The notes: generated by a model from the letters alone, not told the origin. A DNA stretch of 40,884 bases from Rhizobiaceae bacterium (GCA_030065115.1 JASJDO010000010.1:1-40884), one strand, 5' to 3'; positions 1-9,244 are shown, numbered from the stretch's first letter. Made by a program: numbers and translations.

Positions 1-1
1 G

Positions 2-625
2 ATTGCAGGTGTCGGGGAGATCGATCTTGATGACATATCCCGCCCGCCGCTTCTCACAGCTGCAATGATGGTTCAGGAAGATTTGGTGCTGTTGCGCAAA
101 ACACCTGAAGGGTGGCGGATTGTGGCGGCTTCGGTGTGTTTCCCGTCATCCTGGATATTGCGGGAGAAGATCGGCAAGGTGATGCATGATGTGCATGCCC
201 CGGTGCCGGGGTTTGAGGAAGGTACTCGCAACGCAATCATGATCGAGCGGGTGTTCGATAATCTTCAAGTTGAATTGCCAGTCGAGCGGTTCAACTGGTC
301 TATTTACAACAGTGACAAGCTTTATCATGCCGATCGCGCGGGCGAGCATTTTCCGGATCACACCAAAGGTGAGCATGACTATTTTCTGCGTGTGGAACAC
401 CAGACCCTATGCAAATTGCCCAAGAGCGGGGATATTCTGTTCGGTATTCGCATCCACATTGATCCGCTTGAAGCATTGGTGCATCGGTCTGATCGCTCGG
501 CCTTAGGTGAGGGATTCATCCATTCCATCAACGAGCTGACGGTTGATCAGGCAACTTACAAAGGTCTGGAAGATCATCGGCGGGAATTGATCCAGCGAAT
601 TACAAAGGTTACTCAGGGATCATGA
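2..625 (+). CDS. DUF3445 heme-dependent oxidative N-demethylase family protein (5' partial)
   Basis: The reading frame is already open at the left edge, so the N-terminus lies outside the window and about 207 residues are visible. The visible part resembles the DUF3445 family: an EDLVLLRKT start, a [14 protein letters not shown] core, an HAPVPGF segment, then YHADR and [13 protein letters not shown] motifs, with a helical C-terminus. Some members are described as heme-dependent oxidative N-demethylases acting on small methylated amines; the substrate here cannot be read from the sequence. The stop overlaps the ruvA start as ATGA (622-625), so the two genes are probably translationally coupled. 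In many Rhizobiales ruvC occupies this position before ruvA, so the neighbour is unusual. Family assignment is fairly sure, function is not. Confidence 0.75.
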   Translation: MAGVGEIDLDDISRPPLLTAAMMVQEDLVLLRKTPEGWRIVAASVCFPSSWILREKIGKVMHDVHAPVPGFEEGTRNAIMIERVFDNLQVELPVERFNWSIYNSDKLYHADRAGEHFPDHTKGEHDYFLRVEHQTLCKLPKSGDILFGIRIHIDPLEALVHRSDRSALGEGFIHSINELTVDQATYKGLEDHRRELIQRITKVTQGS

Positions 626-1239
626 TTGGCAAACTCAAAGGCATTCTGGATTCAATTGGCGATGATATCATTCTCATCGATTGCGGCGGTGTGTGCTACG
701 AGGTGCATTGTTAAACGCGCACACTGACAAGCCTTCCACACGTGGGTGAGGCAGTTTCCATTGCGATTGAAACCCATGTGCGCGAGACAGAAATCAAGCT
801 GTTCGGCTTTTCAGATGATCTGGAGCGCGACTGGTTCCGTCTGCTGCAAAGTGTGCAGGGGGTGGGTGCCAAGGTGGCGCTAGCCATTCAGTCAACGCTT
901 TCTGCAGGTGACCTTGCTTCAGCTATTGCATTGCAGGACAAAGCCATGGTGGCGCGTGCACCGGGTGTTGGCCCCAAGGTGGCGCAACGGATCGTTTCAG
1001 AGTTGAAAGACAAGGCGCCGGCTTATTCGGGCGCTGCGGCTAATGAAATGGGATTGGCTGCGGATATCGGTGATGGGGTTGCATCAAGTGCGGTACAAGA
1101 TGCAGTCTCAGCGCTCGGCAATCTGGGCTATTCCTCCCAACAAGCCGCTGGCGCGGTTTCTGCCGCGCTCAAAAAGGCCGGGGAAGATGCTGACAGCGCC
1201 GCGCTCATTCGGCTGGGCTTGAAGGAGTTGGCAGGGTGA
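622..1239 (+). pseudogene. ruvA: Holliday junction helicase subunit RuvA, interrupted by an in-frame stop
   Basis: RuvA forms the tetramer that binds Holliday junctions and loads the RuvB motor. Read from the ATG at 622 the frame gives [15 protein letters not shown] and [10 protein letters not shown], the normal OB-fold start. It then meets TAA at 712-714, where homologues usually have a serine codon, and continues in the same frame to 1239. The restored length of 205 residues is normal, with the helix-hairpin-helix segments ([22 protein letters not shown]) and the RuvB-binding C-terminal domain intact. Translation could restart at GTG 742, giving a 165-residue product without about the first 40 residues of the DNA-binding OB fold; no Shine-Dalgarno precedes it. 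There is no frameshift, only the stop. It may be a real nonsense mutation or a sequence error. The gene family is certain; whether it is functional is not. Confidence 0.85.
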
Positions 1240-1775
1240 GCGTGCCTGATGAAAAAAGAGCCCTAATATCAATTCTTCTAATCATCTACGCGGCATTTCT
1301 CGGGGGGCCTATAGGAGGCTTTTTTTTAGGCTTGTTTTTTGTACTACTCGTTGCAATAGGCGTCATTTTCGAAGCGATTTCGAATTTCACGAATTTTCTT
1401 GGGATTGGCAATCAAATGCCGACAATGAATGATATTTCTTCAATAGTATTATTCCCTGTTTTTGCAGCGATTGCGGGGTTTATGGTTGGTTTCGTGCCGG
1501 GGGCAATAGCTGGAATATTTACAGCTATCCACATTTTTCGAAAGGGCATGTTCGATAGGAGAATATGTTGTTTCTATTCCATTGTTACGGTCTTCATAAG
1601 TTTTCTTGTCTTGCTTGCTTCTAACTTTGTTGAACCTGTTTTTTCCTCATTTGTTTTATATGTCATTATAAGTTGTTGTGCCGTGATAAGCGCCTATTTT
1701 CTTGCATCATGGTTTCCTGGAGTGCTCTTTGAATTGAGGATAATCGATAATTTAGAAGAGAATTCGCATGACTGA
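1236..1775 (+). CDS. small polytopic membrane protein of unknown function between ruvA and ruvB
   Basis: A 179-residue protein that I do not recognise. It starts at GTG 1236, overlapping the ruvA stop as GTGA, and its end overlaps the start of ruvB by 8 bases, so it is tightly embedded in the ruvAB operon and probably translated by coupling. Four hydrophobic segments are visible at about residues 9-45, 70-98, 112-132 and 138-160. The first two are rich in glycine, and a short loop ([14 protein letters not shown]) lies between them. The C-terminus is polar and acidic (DNLEENSHD). The DNA is clearly more AT-rich than both neighbours and contains long T runs, which suggests later acquisition or relaxed constraint. 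No enzyme motif is seen. The open frame, overlaps and membrane pattern make a real gene likely. Confidence 0.75.
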   Translation: MSVPDEKRALISILLIIYAAFLGGPIGGFFLGLFFVLLVAIGVIFEAISNFTNFLGIGNQMPTMNDISSIVLFPVFAAIAGFMVGFVPGAIAGIFTAIHIFRKGMFDRRICCFYSIVTVFISFLVLLASNFVEPVFSSFVLYVIISCCAVISAYFLASWFPGVLFELRIIDNLEENSHD

Positions 1776-2802
1776 AGACCGCCTCATATCTCCTGACCAA
1801 AAAGGCGAAGATGTGGATGCTGCCATGCGGCCGCAGGTGCTCGATGATTTTGTCGGGCAAGCTGCAGCACGGGCAAACCTAAAGGTCTTTATTGAAGCGG
1901 CGAAAAAGCGCGGCGAGGCGCTGGATCATGTGCTATTTGTCGGACCTCCCGGATTGGGTAAAACGACACTGGCGCAAATCATGGCTCGGGAGCTGGGCGT
2001 AAACTTCCGCTCAACTTCCGGTCCGGTGATCGCCAAGTCTGGTGATCTTGCGGCACTACTTACCAATCTCGAGGATCGTGATGTTCTCTTTATTGATGAG
2101 ATCCATCGGCTAAACCCCGCAGTTGAGGAAATTCTCTATCCGGCCATGGAAGATTATCAACTAGACCTGATCATCGGCGAGGGGCCTGCTGCGCGTTCGG
2201 TAAAGATAGACCTTGCCAAGTTTACACTTGTGGCGGCGACAACGCGGCTCGGATTATTGACCACGCCTTTGCGGGACCGTTTCGGTATTCCGGTGCGGTT
2301 AAACTTTTATGAGCCGGAAGAGCTTTGTCAGATTGTAACGCGCGGTGCGCGGATTATGGGGCTGCCATTGGCTGAAGACGGCGCTCAGGAAATTGCCAAT
2401 CGCGCACGGGGCACGCCGCGTATTGCAGGGCGTCTGCTGCGCCGGGTGCGAGACTTTGCGATTGTAGCCGAGGCCGAAAGCGTCACGGCAAAAGTGGCCG
2501 ATGAAGCGCTGTCGCGTCTTGAGGTGGATACGATTGGATTGGACGAACTCGATCGCCGTTATCTCAACCAAATTGCCCGTAATTTTGGGGGTGGGCCTGT
2601 GGGCATCGAAACGATTGCAGCAGCGCTTTCTGAACCTCGCGATGCGATTGAAGATATCATCGAGCCCTATCTGATCCAGCAGGGGTTTATCCAGCGCACC
2701 CCACGTGGCCGCGTGATGACTGAACGCGCCTGGAAACATATGGGGCTTCCAACACCGAGCAATCTTGCAGCGCAACAGGCCAGCCTGTTTGAAGATGAGT
2801 GA
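1768..2802 (+). CDS. ruvB: Holliday junction branch migration ATPase RuvB
   Basis: RuvB is the hexameric AAA+ motor that drives branch migration with RuvA during recombinational repair in the cytoplasm. The 344-residue product has normal family length. Visible features are the N-terminal [11 protein letters not shown] segment, Walker [10 protein letters not shown] at about residue 59, Walker [10 protein letters not shown], the sensor ATTR motif, the DRFGI segment and the C-terminal winged helix ([10 protein letters not shown]). The start at ATG 1768 is preceded by AGAAGAG at 1754-1760 and lies inside the end of the upstream membrane-protein gene. The gene is intact although ruvA upstream is interrupted. 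The next gene overlaps its last 8 bases, so the operon runs on into the PhyH-like oxygenase. Confidence 0.97.
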   Translation: MTEDRLISPDQKGEDVDAAMRPQVLDDFVGQAAARANLKVFIEAAKKRGEALDHVLFVGPPGLGKTTLAQIMARELGVNFRSTSGPVIAKSGDLAALLTNLEDRDVLFIDEIHRLNPAVEEILYPAMEDYQLDLIIGEGPAARSVKIDLAKFTLVAATTRLGLLTTPLRDRFGIPVRLNFYEPEELCQIVTRGARIMGLPLAEDGAQEIANRARGTPRIAGRLLRRVRDFAIVAEAESVTAKVADEALSRLEVDTIGLDELDRRYLNQIARNFGGGPVGIETIAAALSEPRDAIEDIIEPYLIQQGFIQRTPRGRVMTERAWKHMGLPTPSNLAAQQASLFEDE

Positions 2803-3466
2803 TCCGGCGACGATCAAGAATGAATTTGAGAAATCAGGTCGCGTCTGGCTAAGGAACGTCCTGACACAGAAAGAAGTGGCTGCTGCGCAAAACCACTTTC
2901 CTGCTGACAATCTTCCCGGGTCTCGCTTGGAGGTTGGTTCTGACTTTCAACGGTTCCTAACAACATCTTCCATAGCCAAGAGAATAAACTCTGTCTGGCC
3001 TGATTATGCTCCCGTCAGGTTTGTGACCTTTGACAAGTCATCCAGATCCAATTGGGCCTTGCCGTGGCATCAGGATCGCGTGATCGCCGTTGTAGAGCGA
3101 CATGAGGTTGATGGCTATACAAACTGGTCGAAAAAGAACGGAATATGGCATTGTGAGCCACCCGTTGAACTGCTCAAGAGCATGCTCTTTGTCAGATTGT
3201 ATTTGGACCCCGTCAAAGAAGAAAACGGTGGCATGGAATGGGCACTGGGCAGCCACCAGCTTGGTCTTGTGCCGGGCGCGCAGGTTGGTGAGGTTGCACA
3301 ATCCTGCGAAACAGAGATTGAAAAGGCCTCGGCTGGCGACGTGCTGGTTTTAAACATGCTGACGCTGCATCGGTCTGTCGCTTCTAGGGGCTTAGGGCGG
3401 CGGCGTGTGGTCCGGATCGATTTTTCGTCGGCTACGTTGCCCGGTGAGCTGGAATGGGCTTACTGA
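2795..3466 (+). CDS. PhyH-family Fe(II)/2-oxoglutarate-dependent oxygenase
   Basis: A 223-residue protein of the phytanoyl-CoA dioxygenase type. These cytosolic enzymes hydroxylate or otherwise oxidise small molecules using Fe(II), O2 and 2-oxoglutarate. The iron triad is visible: an HxD pair in LPWHQDRV at about residue 90, and a distal histidine in [10 protein letters not shown] at about residue 195, followed by arginines that would hold 2-oxoglutarate (RRRVVRIDF). The start was set at ATG 2795 ([11 protein letters not shown]), which overlaps the ruvB stop by 8 bases, although the frame is open further upstream. Its stop overlaps the convergent GMC gene by 7 bases. Physical linkage to ruvB suggests cotranscription but not a DNA-repair role. 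The substrate is unknown. Confidence 0.82.
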   Translation: MSDPATIKNEFEKSGRVWLRNVLTQKEVAAAQNHFPADNLPGSRLEVGSDFQRFLTTSSIAKRINSVWPDYAPVRFVTFDKSSRSNWALPWHQDRVIAVVERHEVDGYTNWSKKNGIWHCEPPVELLKSMLFVRLYLDPVKEENGGMEWALGSHQLGLVPGAQVGEVAQSCETEIEKASAGDVLVLNMLTLHRSVASRGLGRRRVVRIDFSSATLPGELEWAY

Positions 3467-5091
3467 AACGAAAACTTCGCCTCAAACGGTTCCATCTGTT
3501 CATTGTCCAGAATGTAGTCGGCGGCTCGTGCGGCTAGCATTTGGGTCGGGGCGTTCAGGTTTCCGCTGATGATGCGGGGGATCACGGACGCATCGACCAC
3601 GCGCAAGCGTTCCATGCCATGAACGCGGAATTGGTCATCTACAACCGCATCTTTGTCGTGCCCCATTTTGCAGGTGCCGCAGGGGTGATAGTCAGTGGCG
3701 CTGATTTTCCGGATTGCTTCACGAATTTCCTCGTCTGACTTTGCGTTACCACTTGAGTCCAGTTCCGCACCGCGAAATTCATCAAAGGCTGGTTGCGATA
3801 CCAGGTCGCGCAGTTTCTGCACGCCTTCGACCATCTCATCCAGATCGCGATTGTCGGAATAGTAGTCAAAGAACAGGGCTGGCTTTTCATCCGGGTTTGC
3901 GGATTTCAACTCTATCCGGCCACGACTTCGCGGACGCAGGACATCAATATGAATGGCGAACGCCTGACGCAGTTTGAGCTTGCCTCCATCATCTTCAAAG
4001 CCAACCGGGCCAAAATGATATTGCAGGTTCGGATAGTCCACCTGGTCATTTCCCCGCACTAATCCGCCAGCTTCCCAAATGTTGGATGCCGCCAATCCCT
4101 TACGTGTAAATACCCACCAGGCGCCAGCAGCAGCTTTGCGATGCGGAGCGTCGACCTTGTGAATCGGAAAGGACTTTTTACTTTCCCACTGCATGACGAC
4201 AGTCGGGTGATCCTGAAGGTTCTGGCCAACGCCCGGCACATTGGCGTGAACCTCAATATCATGCTGCTTCAGATGCGCTGCCGGACCAATTCCGGACAAC
4301 ATCAGCATTTGGGGAGAATTAATCGCACCACCAGAAAGAATAACTTCTTTGGTTACGGTGGCAGAATGTGTTTCGCCACGATGAGTGAAAGTAATGCCCG
4401 TTGCCCGATTACCGGAAATATCAATTTTCTGCACCATTGCCCGTGTAAGCAGAGTGAGATTTTTGCGTTTTAAAGCGGGGCGAAGATGGGCAACGGCTGC
4501 GCTGCTTCTTCTTCCGTTCCAGTGGGTCGCATCAAACCGGGCAACGCCCTCCGGCTGAAATCCGTTCAAATCTTCTGATCTTCCTTGCCCGGCCTGTTCG
4601 CCAGCATCCAGAAAGGCATTATAAAGCGGGTTGTCGTAACTTCCTTTTGTGACGCCCAGTGGTCCAGTATCGCCACGCCAGTCGCTTGCGCCACGATCGC
4701 TTTTCTCTCCAGCCTTGAAGTAGGGGAGGCAATCGGCATACCGCCAATTTTCCAGCCCAAGCTCTGTGGCCCACCTGTCATAATCAAGCGGGTGGCCCCG
4801 CATATAAACCATGGAGTTGATGGACGATGAGCCGCCGACTACCTTGCCACGCGGCATGTCGACATTTCGACCAAGCAACTCGGTTTCGTCTTCGGTCTGG
4901 TAGTTCCAGTTGATCTTCGGATCGGTGTAGACCTTGTAGACGCCCGCAGGAATGTGGATCATCAAATCGCGATCCATAGGCCCCGCTTCAAGGACGAGAA
5001 CGCGATGGTCGGGATATTCGCTGAGTTTGTTCGCCAACACGCAGCCCGCGGAGCCTGCACCGACAATGATGTAGTCGTATTCCCTATGCAT
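3460..5091 (-). CDS. GMC-family FAD oxidoreductase (choline/alcohol dehydrogenase-like)
   Basis: A 543-residue flavoprotein of the glucose-methanol-choline family, which oxidises alcohols to aldehydes. The N-terminus carries the FAD-binding dinucleotide fold ([17 protein letters not shown] and an acidic end, VLEAG). It is followed by the GMC signature region ([21 protein letters not shown]) and [18 protein letters not shown]. The active-site region [10 protein letters not shown] carries the catalytic histidine, and the C-terminal [20 protein letters not shown] completes the family pattern. It is BetA-like, but substrate cannot be told apart between choline, aliphatic alcohols and polyethylene-glycol-type alcohols. 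Its start overlaps the end of the upstream MOSC gene by 8 bases, so the two form an operon transcribed leftward. Confidence 0.9.
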   Translation of the reverse strand: MHREYDYIIVGAGSAGCVLANKLSEYPDHRVLVLEAGPMDRDLMIHIPAGVYKVYTDPKINWNYQTEDETELLGRNVDMPRGKVVGGSSSINSMVYMRGHPLDYDRWATELGLENWRYADCLPYFKAGEKSDRGASDWRGDTGPLGVTKGSYDNPLYNAFLDAGEQAGQGRSEDLNGFQPEGVARFDATHWNGRRSSAAVAHLRPALKRKNLTLLTRAMVQKIDISGNRATGITFTHRGETHSATVTKEVILSGGAINSPQMLMLSGIGPAAHLKQHDIEVHANVPGVGQNLQDHPTVVMQWESKKSFPIHKVDAPHRKAAAGAWWVFTRKGLAASNIWEAGGLVRGNDQVDYPNLQYHFGPVGFEDDGGKLKLRQAFAIHIDVLRPRSRGRIELKSANPDEKPALFFDYYSDNRDLDEMVEGVQKLRDLVSQPAFDEFRGAELDSSGNAKSDEEIREAIRKISATDYHPCGTCKMGHDKDAVVDDQFRVHGMERLRVVDASVIPRIISGNLNAPTQMLAARAADYILDNEQMEPFEAKFSFQ

Positions 5092-6199
5092 CCACTACAC
5101 GACCAAAGGGCCCGCTTATGATGATTTCATCGTCTGCAGCGAATTGGTTTCTGAGATGCTCTGTGACGGGATCGTCGGTTTCACTTTTGCCAATTTCAAA
5201 GTGATAATGCCCTGGAGAAATCGCGGTAATATAGGCAGAAGTCCATTGATCTGGACCAATATGAAACCGCACTCTTTGACCGGGTTTGGGTTCCGGTAGT
5301 GGCCAGGGTGTTGCATTGGTGAGTGAAAGGCGAGTGGCGTCTTCGCGTATCTCATAATAGGTGATCCGTGCCACGCGCGGCCATTGTTGGTAAGCGGCAG
5401 CGTTTGAAACCATCAGCTCTTCCAGGGGAATTTCACTGTCCCCTATCATTTCGATCTCTGCGCCCGGCTTGATCTCGCCACCTTCAACAACATTGGCGAA
5501 AACGCCGCAAAAGATATGGCCATAGTGCTCGTTCAAGCCTGGCGTGACGTCTACATCACGAGTGCCGGTTACTGGATTTACCCCGGGAGCCGGGCAGCGA
5601 TCAATCGGGCGGTGTACATCTAGAATTGCGTCTCCAATTTTGATGCGTTTTCCCATCAACCCAAATTCGCCCCAAGGACCTAAACCAGAGATGTTGAAAT
5701 TGCCGCGAAACCGGATTGGATCAAGCTCTGCCCCCAAAGTGTCGCCAATCTGCTTGACCGTTTCTTCATTGATGATCGAGATCGGTGTATCGATATAATC
5801 CCAATTCCCCCGCCTTTCTGATCGCTTGATGATTTGTGGTGCTGGAAGGTCTTCAGCAAATCCAATCGGTTCCATGAATTCAGCGATCTTGGAATTTGCC
5901 TCTGCCAAGCTACCGTCATCATCTGCGGTAAAACTGATTTTCATGCCGTCATTGTTGATGAGTGAAATTACACCACCCTCAAATGTCATCTTGTTGGTTT
6001 GCAGCCCGTCCGACTTGGCAGTTCTGAAAAAATTGTTAGCTCGCATCCATTCGCCGGTGTCCTCAACGCCGTCCGTAACCGCAAACTGACGGTCGTGAGC
6101 GATGCCCGCGCCCGGTGAGAGGATTGTTTTTGAAAGTTCTTCTCCGGCAAAACCTTTTACAGGAAACCGACAGATTGATTGAAGCGTTGGATTTGTCAT
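5084..6199 (-). CDS. MOSC-domain protein with C-terminal FNR-like beta-barrel
   Basis: A 371-residue protein related to the YcbX/mARC group of molybdenum-cofactor enzymes, which reduce N-hydroxylated compounds. Residues 1 to about 110 form the MOSC N-terminal beta-barrel ([17 protein letters not shown]). Residues about 110-260 form the MOSC domain, with the likely molybdenum-ligand cysteine in [13 protein letters not shown] and the TGTRD segment. From about residue 270 there is a ferredoxin-reductase-like barrel ([17 protein letters not shown] ... GQRVRFHIG ... [10 protein letters not shown]). The chain stops there: I see neither the NAD-binding lobe nor the 2Fe-2S domain that usually follows in MOSC-reductase fusions. 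It is the first gene of an operon with the GMC oxidoreductase. Electron donor and substrate are unknown. Confidence 0.85.
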   Translation of the reverse strand: MTNPTLQSICRFPVKGFAGEELSKTILSPGAGIAHDRQFAVTDGVEDTGEWMRANNFFRTAKSDGLQTNKMTFEGGVISLINNDGMKISFTADDDGSLAEANSKIAEFMEPIGFAEDLPAPQIIKRSERRGNWDYIDTPISIINEETVKQIGDTLGAELDPIRFRGNFNISGLGPWGEFGLMGKRIKIGDAILDVHRPIDRCPAPGVNPVTGTRDVDVTPGLNEHYGHIFCGVFANVVEGGEIKPGAEIEMIGDSEIPLEELMVSNAAAYQQWPRVARITYYEIREDATRLSLTNATPWPLPEPKPGQRVRFHIGPDQWTSAYITAISPGHYHFEIGKSETDDPVTEHLRNQFAADDEIIISGPFGRVVDA

Positions 6200-6255
6200 T
6201 TGAATGCTGCTAGTTGACTCGTGCTACATGCGGACCATGAAAGGGATTGTGGGTT

Positions 6256-6702
6256 ATGTCACGCGAAAAAACCGGATTACTCAATCGACTGATTGAAAAT
6301 GGTCATGAAATGGAGGTTCGTGTCTATTATGAAGATACGGATTTTTCCGGTGTGGTCTATCATTCCAACTATCTCAAATATATGGAGCGCTCACGCACGG
6401 AGTGGCTTCGGCATCTTGAGATTTTTCACACAGATTTGTCTGAAGATGACAGCGCGTTTGCGATCCATCGCATGACCCTGAAATTCGGACCGCCAGCGGT
6501 CATCGATGACCTTTTGCTTGTGCGTACCACATTACAGAAACTCACCGGTGCGCGTTCCTTCCTTCGGCAGGATGTTCTGCGGGTTAGCGAAGAGGGTGAA
6601 GAGGTGATGTTGTGCGGTGCTGATGTGGAAGTTGCCTTTATCAACCATGGCGGTGGAGCGAAGCGTTTTCCTGACGATTTACGGGAGAAGCTGGGTGGGT
6701 AA
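6256..6702 (+). CDS. ybgC: YbgC-type acyl-CoA thioesterase of the tol-pal cluster
   Basis: A hotdog-fold thioesterase of about 148 residues that hydrolyses short or medium acyl-CoA or acyl-ACP thioesters. It is typically the first gene of the tol-pal cluster. The signature VRVYYEDTDFSGVVYHSNYL is present with the catalytic aspartate (DTDFSG) and the following tyrosine-histidine pair, then YMERSRTEWLR. An in-frame TTG about three codons upstream is possible, but the ATG used here has an AAGGG-like element at a better distance. It is transcribed away from the MOSC operon with only a short intergenic gap. About 195 bases separate it from tolQ, so tolQ probably has its own promoter. Confidence 0.93.
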   Translation: MSREKTGLLNRLIENGHEMEVRVYYEDTDFSGVVYHSNYLKYMERSRTEWLRHLEIFHTDLSEDDSAFAIHRMTLKFGPPAVIDDLLLVRTTLQKLTGARSFLRQDVLRVSEEGEEVMLCGADVEVAFINHGGGAKRFPDDLREKLGG

Positions 6703-6897
6703 CCCACTCGTGATTCTCAATTCACGGCTGAAAATGCCACATATCCTAACGCTTCATTAACCCTAATCGATTCTAAACTTACTTTGAGTCAAGGTTTGTG
6801 GAGATGTCATGCTTTGACCATAGTTATCGGTAGAAAGAAGCGGAATGGTGGATGATGCCCGGTCAATTCCGTACAATTTGAAAGAACACTCGCAGCA
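6703..6897 (+). promoter_or_regulatory. tolQ upstream region with two GANTC methylation sites
   Basis: This 195-base gap between ybgC and tolQ contains two GANTC sites, GATTC at 6769-6773 and GAGTC at 6786-6790, whose starts are 17 bases apart. A TTAACCC element lies just before them at about 6757. GANTC is the target of the cell-cycle methyltransferase CcrM in most alphaproteobacteria. No coding frame or terminator is seen. A cell-cycle-regulated tol promoter is an inference from site clustering only. Confidence 0.4.
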
Positions 6898-7671
6898 ATG
6901 AATGTATCTGCACTTTTTGGCGTGTCTCAGGCTTTTGCGCAAAGTATTGAAGGCTCGCAACTTGAAAGCACAATCGATGTTTCCCTGCTAGGCCTTTTTC
7001 TGGAGGCTTCGCTTACCGTTAAAATCGTCATGGTCGGTTTGCTGCTTGCGTCTGTCTGGAGTTGGGCGATTATTCTCGACAAGTGGATGATGTTTGCGAG
7101 AACCCGTCGCCAACTGGACCGTTTTGAGAAAGTGTTCTGGTCGGGCCAATCGCTTGAGGAGCTTTACAAGTCGCTTGCTGATCGCACACCAACCGGCATG
7201 GGCGCACTGTTTGTGGCAGCCATGCGCGAATGGAAAAGATCATTTGAGCGCGGAGCGAATTCTCCGATGGGCCTGCAGATGCGGATCGACAAAGTGCTCG
7301 ATGTTTCTTTGGCCAAAGAAACTGAACGCCTTGAAAAACGTCTGATGTATCTGGCCACAATTGGTTCCGCAGCACCGTTTGTCGGGCTATTTGGTACCGT
7401 TGTTGGCATTATGGTTTCGTTCCAGGCGATTGCAGGATCGAAGTCTACAAACCTTGCTGTTGTTGCTCCGGGCATCGCTGAAGCGTTGCTTGCGACTGCA
7501 CTTGGGCTTCTGGCTGCGATCCCTGCAACTATTTTTTACAATAAACTGTCATCGGATGTCGGTAAGATCATTGGGCGGTTGGAAGGCTTTGCTGACGAGT
7601 TCTCTGCCATACTTTCGCGCCAGATTGATGAGAAACAGAATAGCGCGCAGCAACGCCGCGCGGCTGAATAG
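6898..7671 (+). CDS. tolQ: Tol-Pal proton channel subunit TolQ
   Basis: TolQ is the inner-membrane MotA/ExbB-type subunit that with TolR forms the proton-driven motor powering outer-membrane constriction during division. The 257-residue product has a first membrane helix at about residues 38-62 (LTVKIVMVGLLLASVWSWAIILDKW), a large cytoplasmic loop, and two further helices at about 150-175 (LATIGSAAPFVGLFGTVVGIM) and 185-210 (APGIAEALLATALGLLAAIPATIFYNK). These include the conserved GLFGTV and EALLATALGL motifs. The roughly 28-residue N-terminal extension before the first conserved segment leaves the start slightly uncertain, and the Shine-Dalgarno is weak. tolR follows after 18 bases. Confidence 0.97.
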   Translation: MNVSALFGVSQAFAQSIEGSQLESTIDVSLLGLFLEASLTVKIVMVGLLLASVWSWAIILDKWMMFARTRRQLDRFEKVFWSGQSLEELYKSLADRTPTGMGALFVAAMREWKRSFERGANSPMGLQMRIDKVLDVSLAKETERLEKRLMYLATIGSAAPFVGLFGTVVGIMVSFQAIAGSKSTNLAVVAPGIAEALLATALGLLAAIPATIFYNKLSSDVGKIIGRLEGFADEFSAILSRQIDEKQNSAQQRRAAE

Positions 7672-7689
7672 ACAGGACGGGACCAGACC

Positions 7690-8142
7690 ATGGGAATGTC
7701 AACTGGTGTAGCTTCAAAGGGTGGTGGCAAACGTCGTCGTGGAGGCAGACGTCACCAACCCGTAAATGAAATCAATGTTACTCCCTTTGTGGACGTGATG
7801 CTTGTGCTGCTCATCATCTTCATGGTTGCAGCACCTTTGTTGACGGTTGGGGTTGAGGTAGATCTTCCTGAAACGAGCGCTGGCCCGGTGAATGTGGAAA
7901 CGCAACCAATCACGCTGACAATCAATCGTGAAGGCAAGCTGTTTATTCAGGAAACGGAAATCGGATTGAATGAACTGACTCCGCGCCTTGCTGCAATTGC
8001 TGAGACTCGCGAACAGTTTGAAACACGTATTTTCATTCGTGGTGATGCTTCTTCGCCCTATGAAGTGATCGCGAAAGTTCTCGGCCAGGTTTCAGCGGCA
8101 GGGTACAAGAAATTCACCATGACCAGTCTGCCTCAACAGTAA
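7690..8142 (+). CDS. tolR: Tol-Pal proton channel subunit TolR
   Basis: TolR is the ExbD-type single-pass subunit of the Tol motor. The 150-residue product begins with a basic glycine-rich cytoplasmic tail (KGGGKRRRGGRRHQP), then the family motif EINVTPFVDVMLVLLIIFMVAAPL. That helix carries the conserved aspartate needed for proton flow (FVDVML, about residue 36). The rest is a periplasmic domain ending in the usual YEVIAKVLGQVSAAGYKKF segment. It lies between tolQ and tolA with gaps of 18 and 9 bases, so the three are surely one transcript. A second methionine two codons in (MGM) could also be used. Confidence 0.97.
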   Translation: MGMSTGVASKGGGKRRRGGRRHQPVNEINVTPFVDVMLVLLIIFMVAAPLLTVGVEVDLPETSAGPVNVETQPITLTINREGKLFIQETEIGLNELTPRLAAIAETREQFETRIFIRGDASSPYEVIAKVLGQVSAAGYKKFTMTSLPQQ

Positions 8143-8151
8143 GCGAGTTTT

Positions 8152-9210
8152 ATGAAGTTTGGCGTCGCGACATCTTCTGTTTTGCATGCAGCCCTCATCA
8201 GCTGGGGGTTGCTCAATCTTTCTGCGCCTGAAGTTCAGCAGATCGAGTTGACAGGTGTAGAAATCGATTTCGAAACGAGCAATGAAAGCCAGCCGGTTCA
8301 GGGTGAGACAGAGGCTGAAGTTCGTGAAACCCCTGCACCGAAGCCAACTCAAAAGCCTGAGGAAAAACCCGATCCCGAAGCTCAAAACATCGGTGATTCA
8401 AAATCGGATGAGAAATCAGAAGCCGAAGCACCTCCAGCTGACAAGGCTGTAGAAAAAACAGCCTCTGCGCCAAAGCCTGACAAGGCAGTGGAGAAACCTG
8501 AGGAAGTGGAAAAGGTTGCGCCTAAGGAAGAGCCAACACCTGCGACGGAACTTGCAAAGGTGAATGATCCGATAACGGAGATCATAGATGAACTGCCGGA
8601 TGAGCAGCCCGAGACACCGGAGCCAAGTGTGGCCGAGCAGCAAATCGCGGCCCTGCCTCAAAGCCTTCCTGTTCCGGTTTCCAAACCAAAGCCGCCGAAG
8701 CCGAATACAGCAAAGACAAAAGATCGCAAGCAGCCTGAGAATGAGCCTGCCAAAAAGGCGCAGGATGCGAAAGAAAGTGATGAGCCAAGCGTCAGCGATA
8801 TCATCAAGAACAACAAGACGACTGAGCAAGCCGCATCTGGTGGCAAAAAGAAGTCAACCGAAACAGCATCGCTTGGAACCAGTACGTCAAGCTTTGCGAC
8901 GAGACTTTCTCGTCGTGAGGAAGACACGCTCATCTCGCGCATAAGTCGTTGTTCGACTGGTCAGGCAGGGCAGGTGATCTCGCCGGACCTTCGCGTTACC
9001 ATCATTCTGGAGCTCAATCCGGATGGTACGTTTAAAATATCGCCGAAGGGAAAGGCCAGCGGGGGCACTTCTCAGGAAAAGAACAAGTTTACGCGGGATG
9101 CTTTGCGGTATGCGCTTCGTTGCGCTCCATATGATTTTCTTCCTCAGGAGAAGTATGACACCTGGAAGGAAATCGTTGTAACCTTCCATCCGTCCAAAAT
9201 GTTCCAGTAA
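8152..9210 (+). CDS. tolA: Cell envelope integrity protein TolA
   Basis: TolA spans the periplasm and links the TolQR motor to TolB and Pal. The 352-residue product has a short N-terminal membrane anchor (VLHAALISWGLLNLS, about residues 10-24). A long low-complexity stretch rich in Lys, Glu, Pro and Ala follows to about residue 250, containing the near-repeat DKAVEK. A compact C-terminal domain follows (RISRCSTGQAG ... LRVTIILELNPDGTFKI ... ALRYALRCAPYDFLP) with two cysteines likely to form a disulfide. Alphaproteobacterial TolA is shorter and more proline-rich than the E. coli protein, so the assignment rests on position plus the C-terminal pattern. Confidence 0.92.
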   Translation: MKFGVATSSVLHAALISWGLLNLSAPEVQQIELTGVEIDFETSNESQPVQGETEAEVRETPAPKPTQKPEEKPDPEAQNIGDSKSDEKSEAEAPPADKAVEKTASAPKPDKAVEKPEEVEKVAPKEEPTPATELAKVNDPITEIIDELPDEQPETPEPSVAEQQIAALPQSLPVPVSKPKPPKPNTAKTKDRKQPENEPAKKAQDAKESDEPSVSDIIKNNKTTEQAASGGKKKSTETASLGTSTSSFATRLSRREEDTLISRISRCSTGQAGQVISPDLRVTIILELNPDGTFKISPKGKASGGTSQEKNKFTRDALRYALRCAPYDFLPQEKYDTWKEIVVTFHPSKMFQ

Positions 9211-9244
9211 TTAAGACCAGAGAATAAGCCTCAGAGATTTGAAA

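Noticed and set aside
2299-2910. A 203-codon open frame antisense to the end of ruvB
   Set aside because: It overlaps two confidently identified genes and shows no domain.
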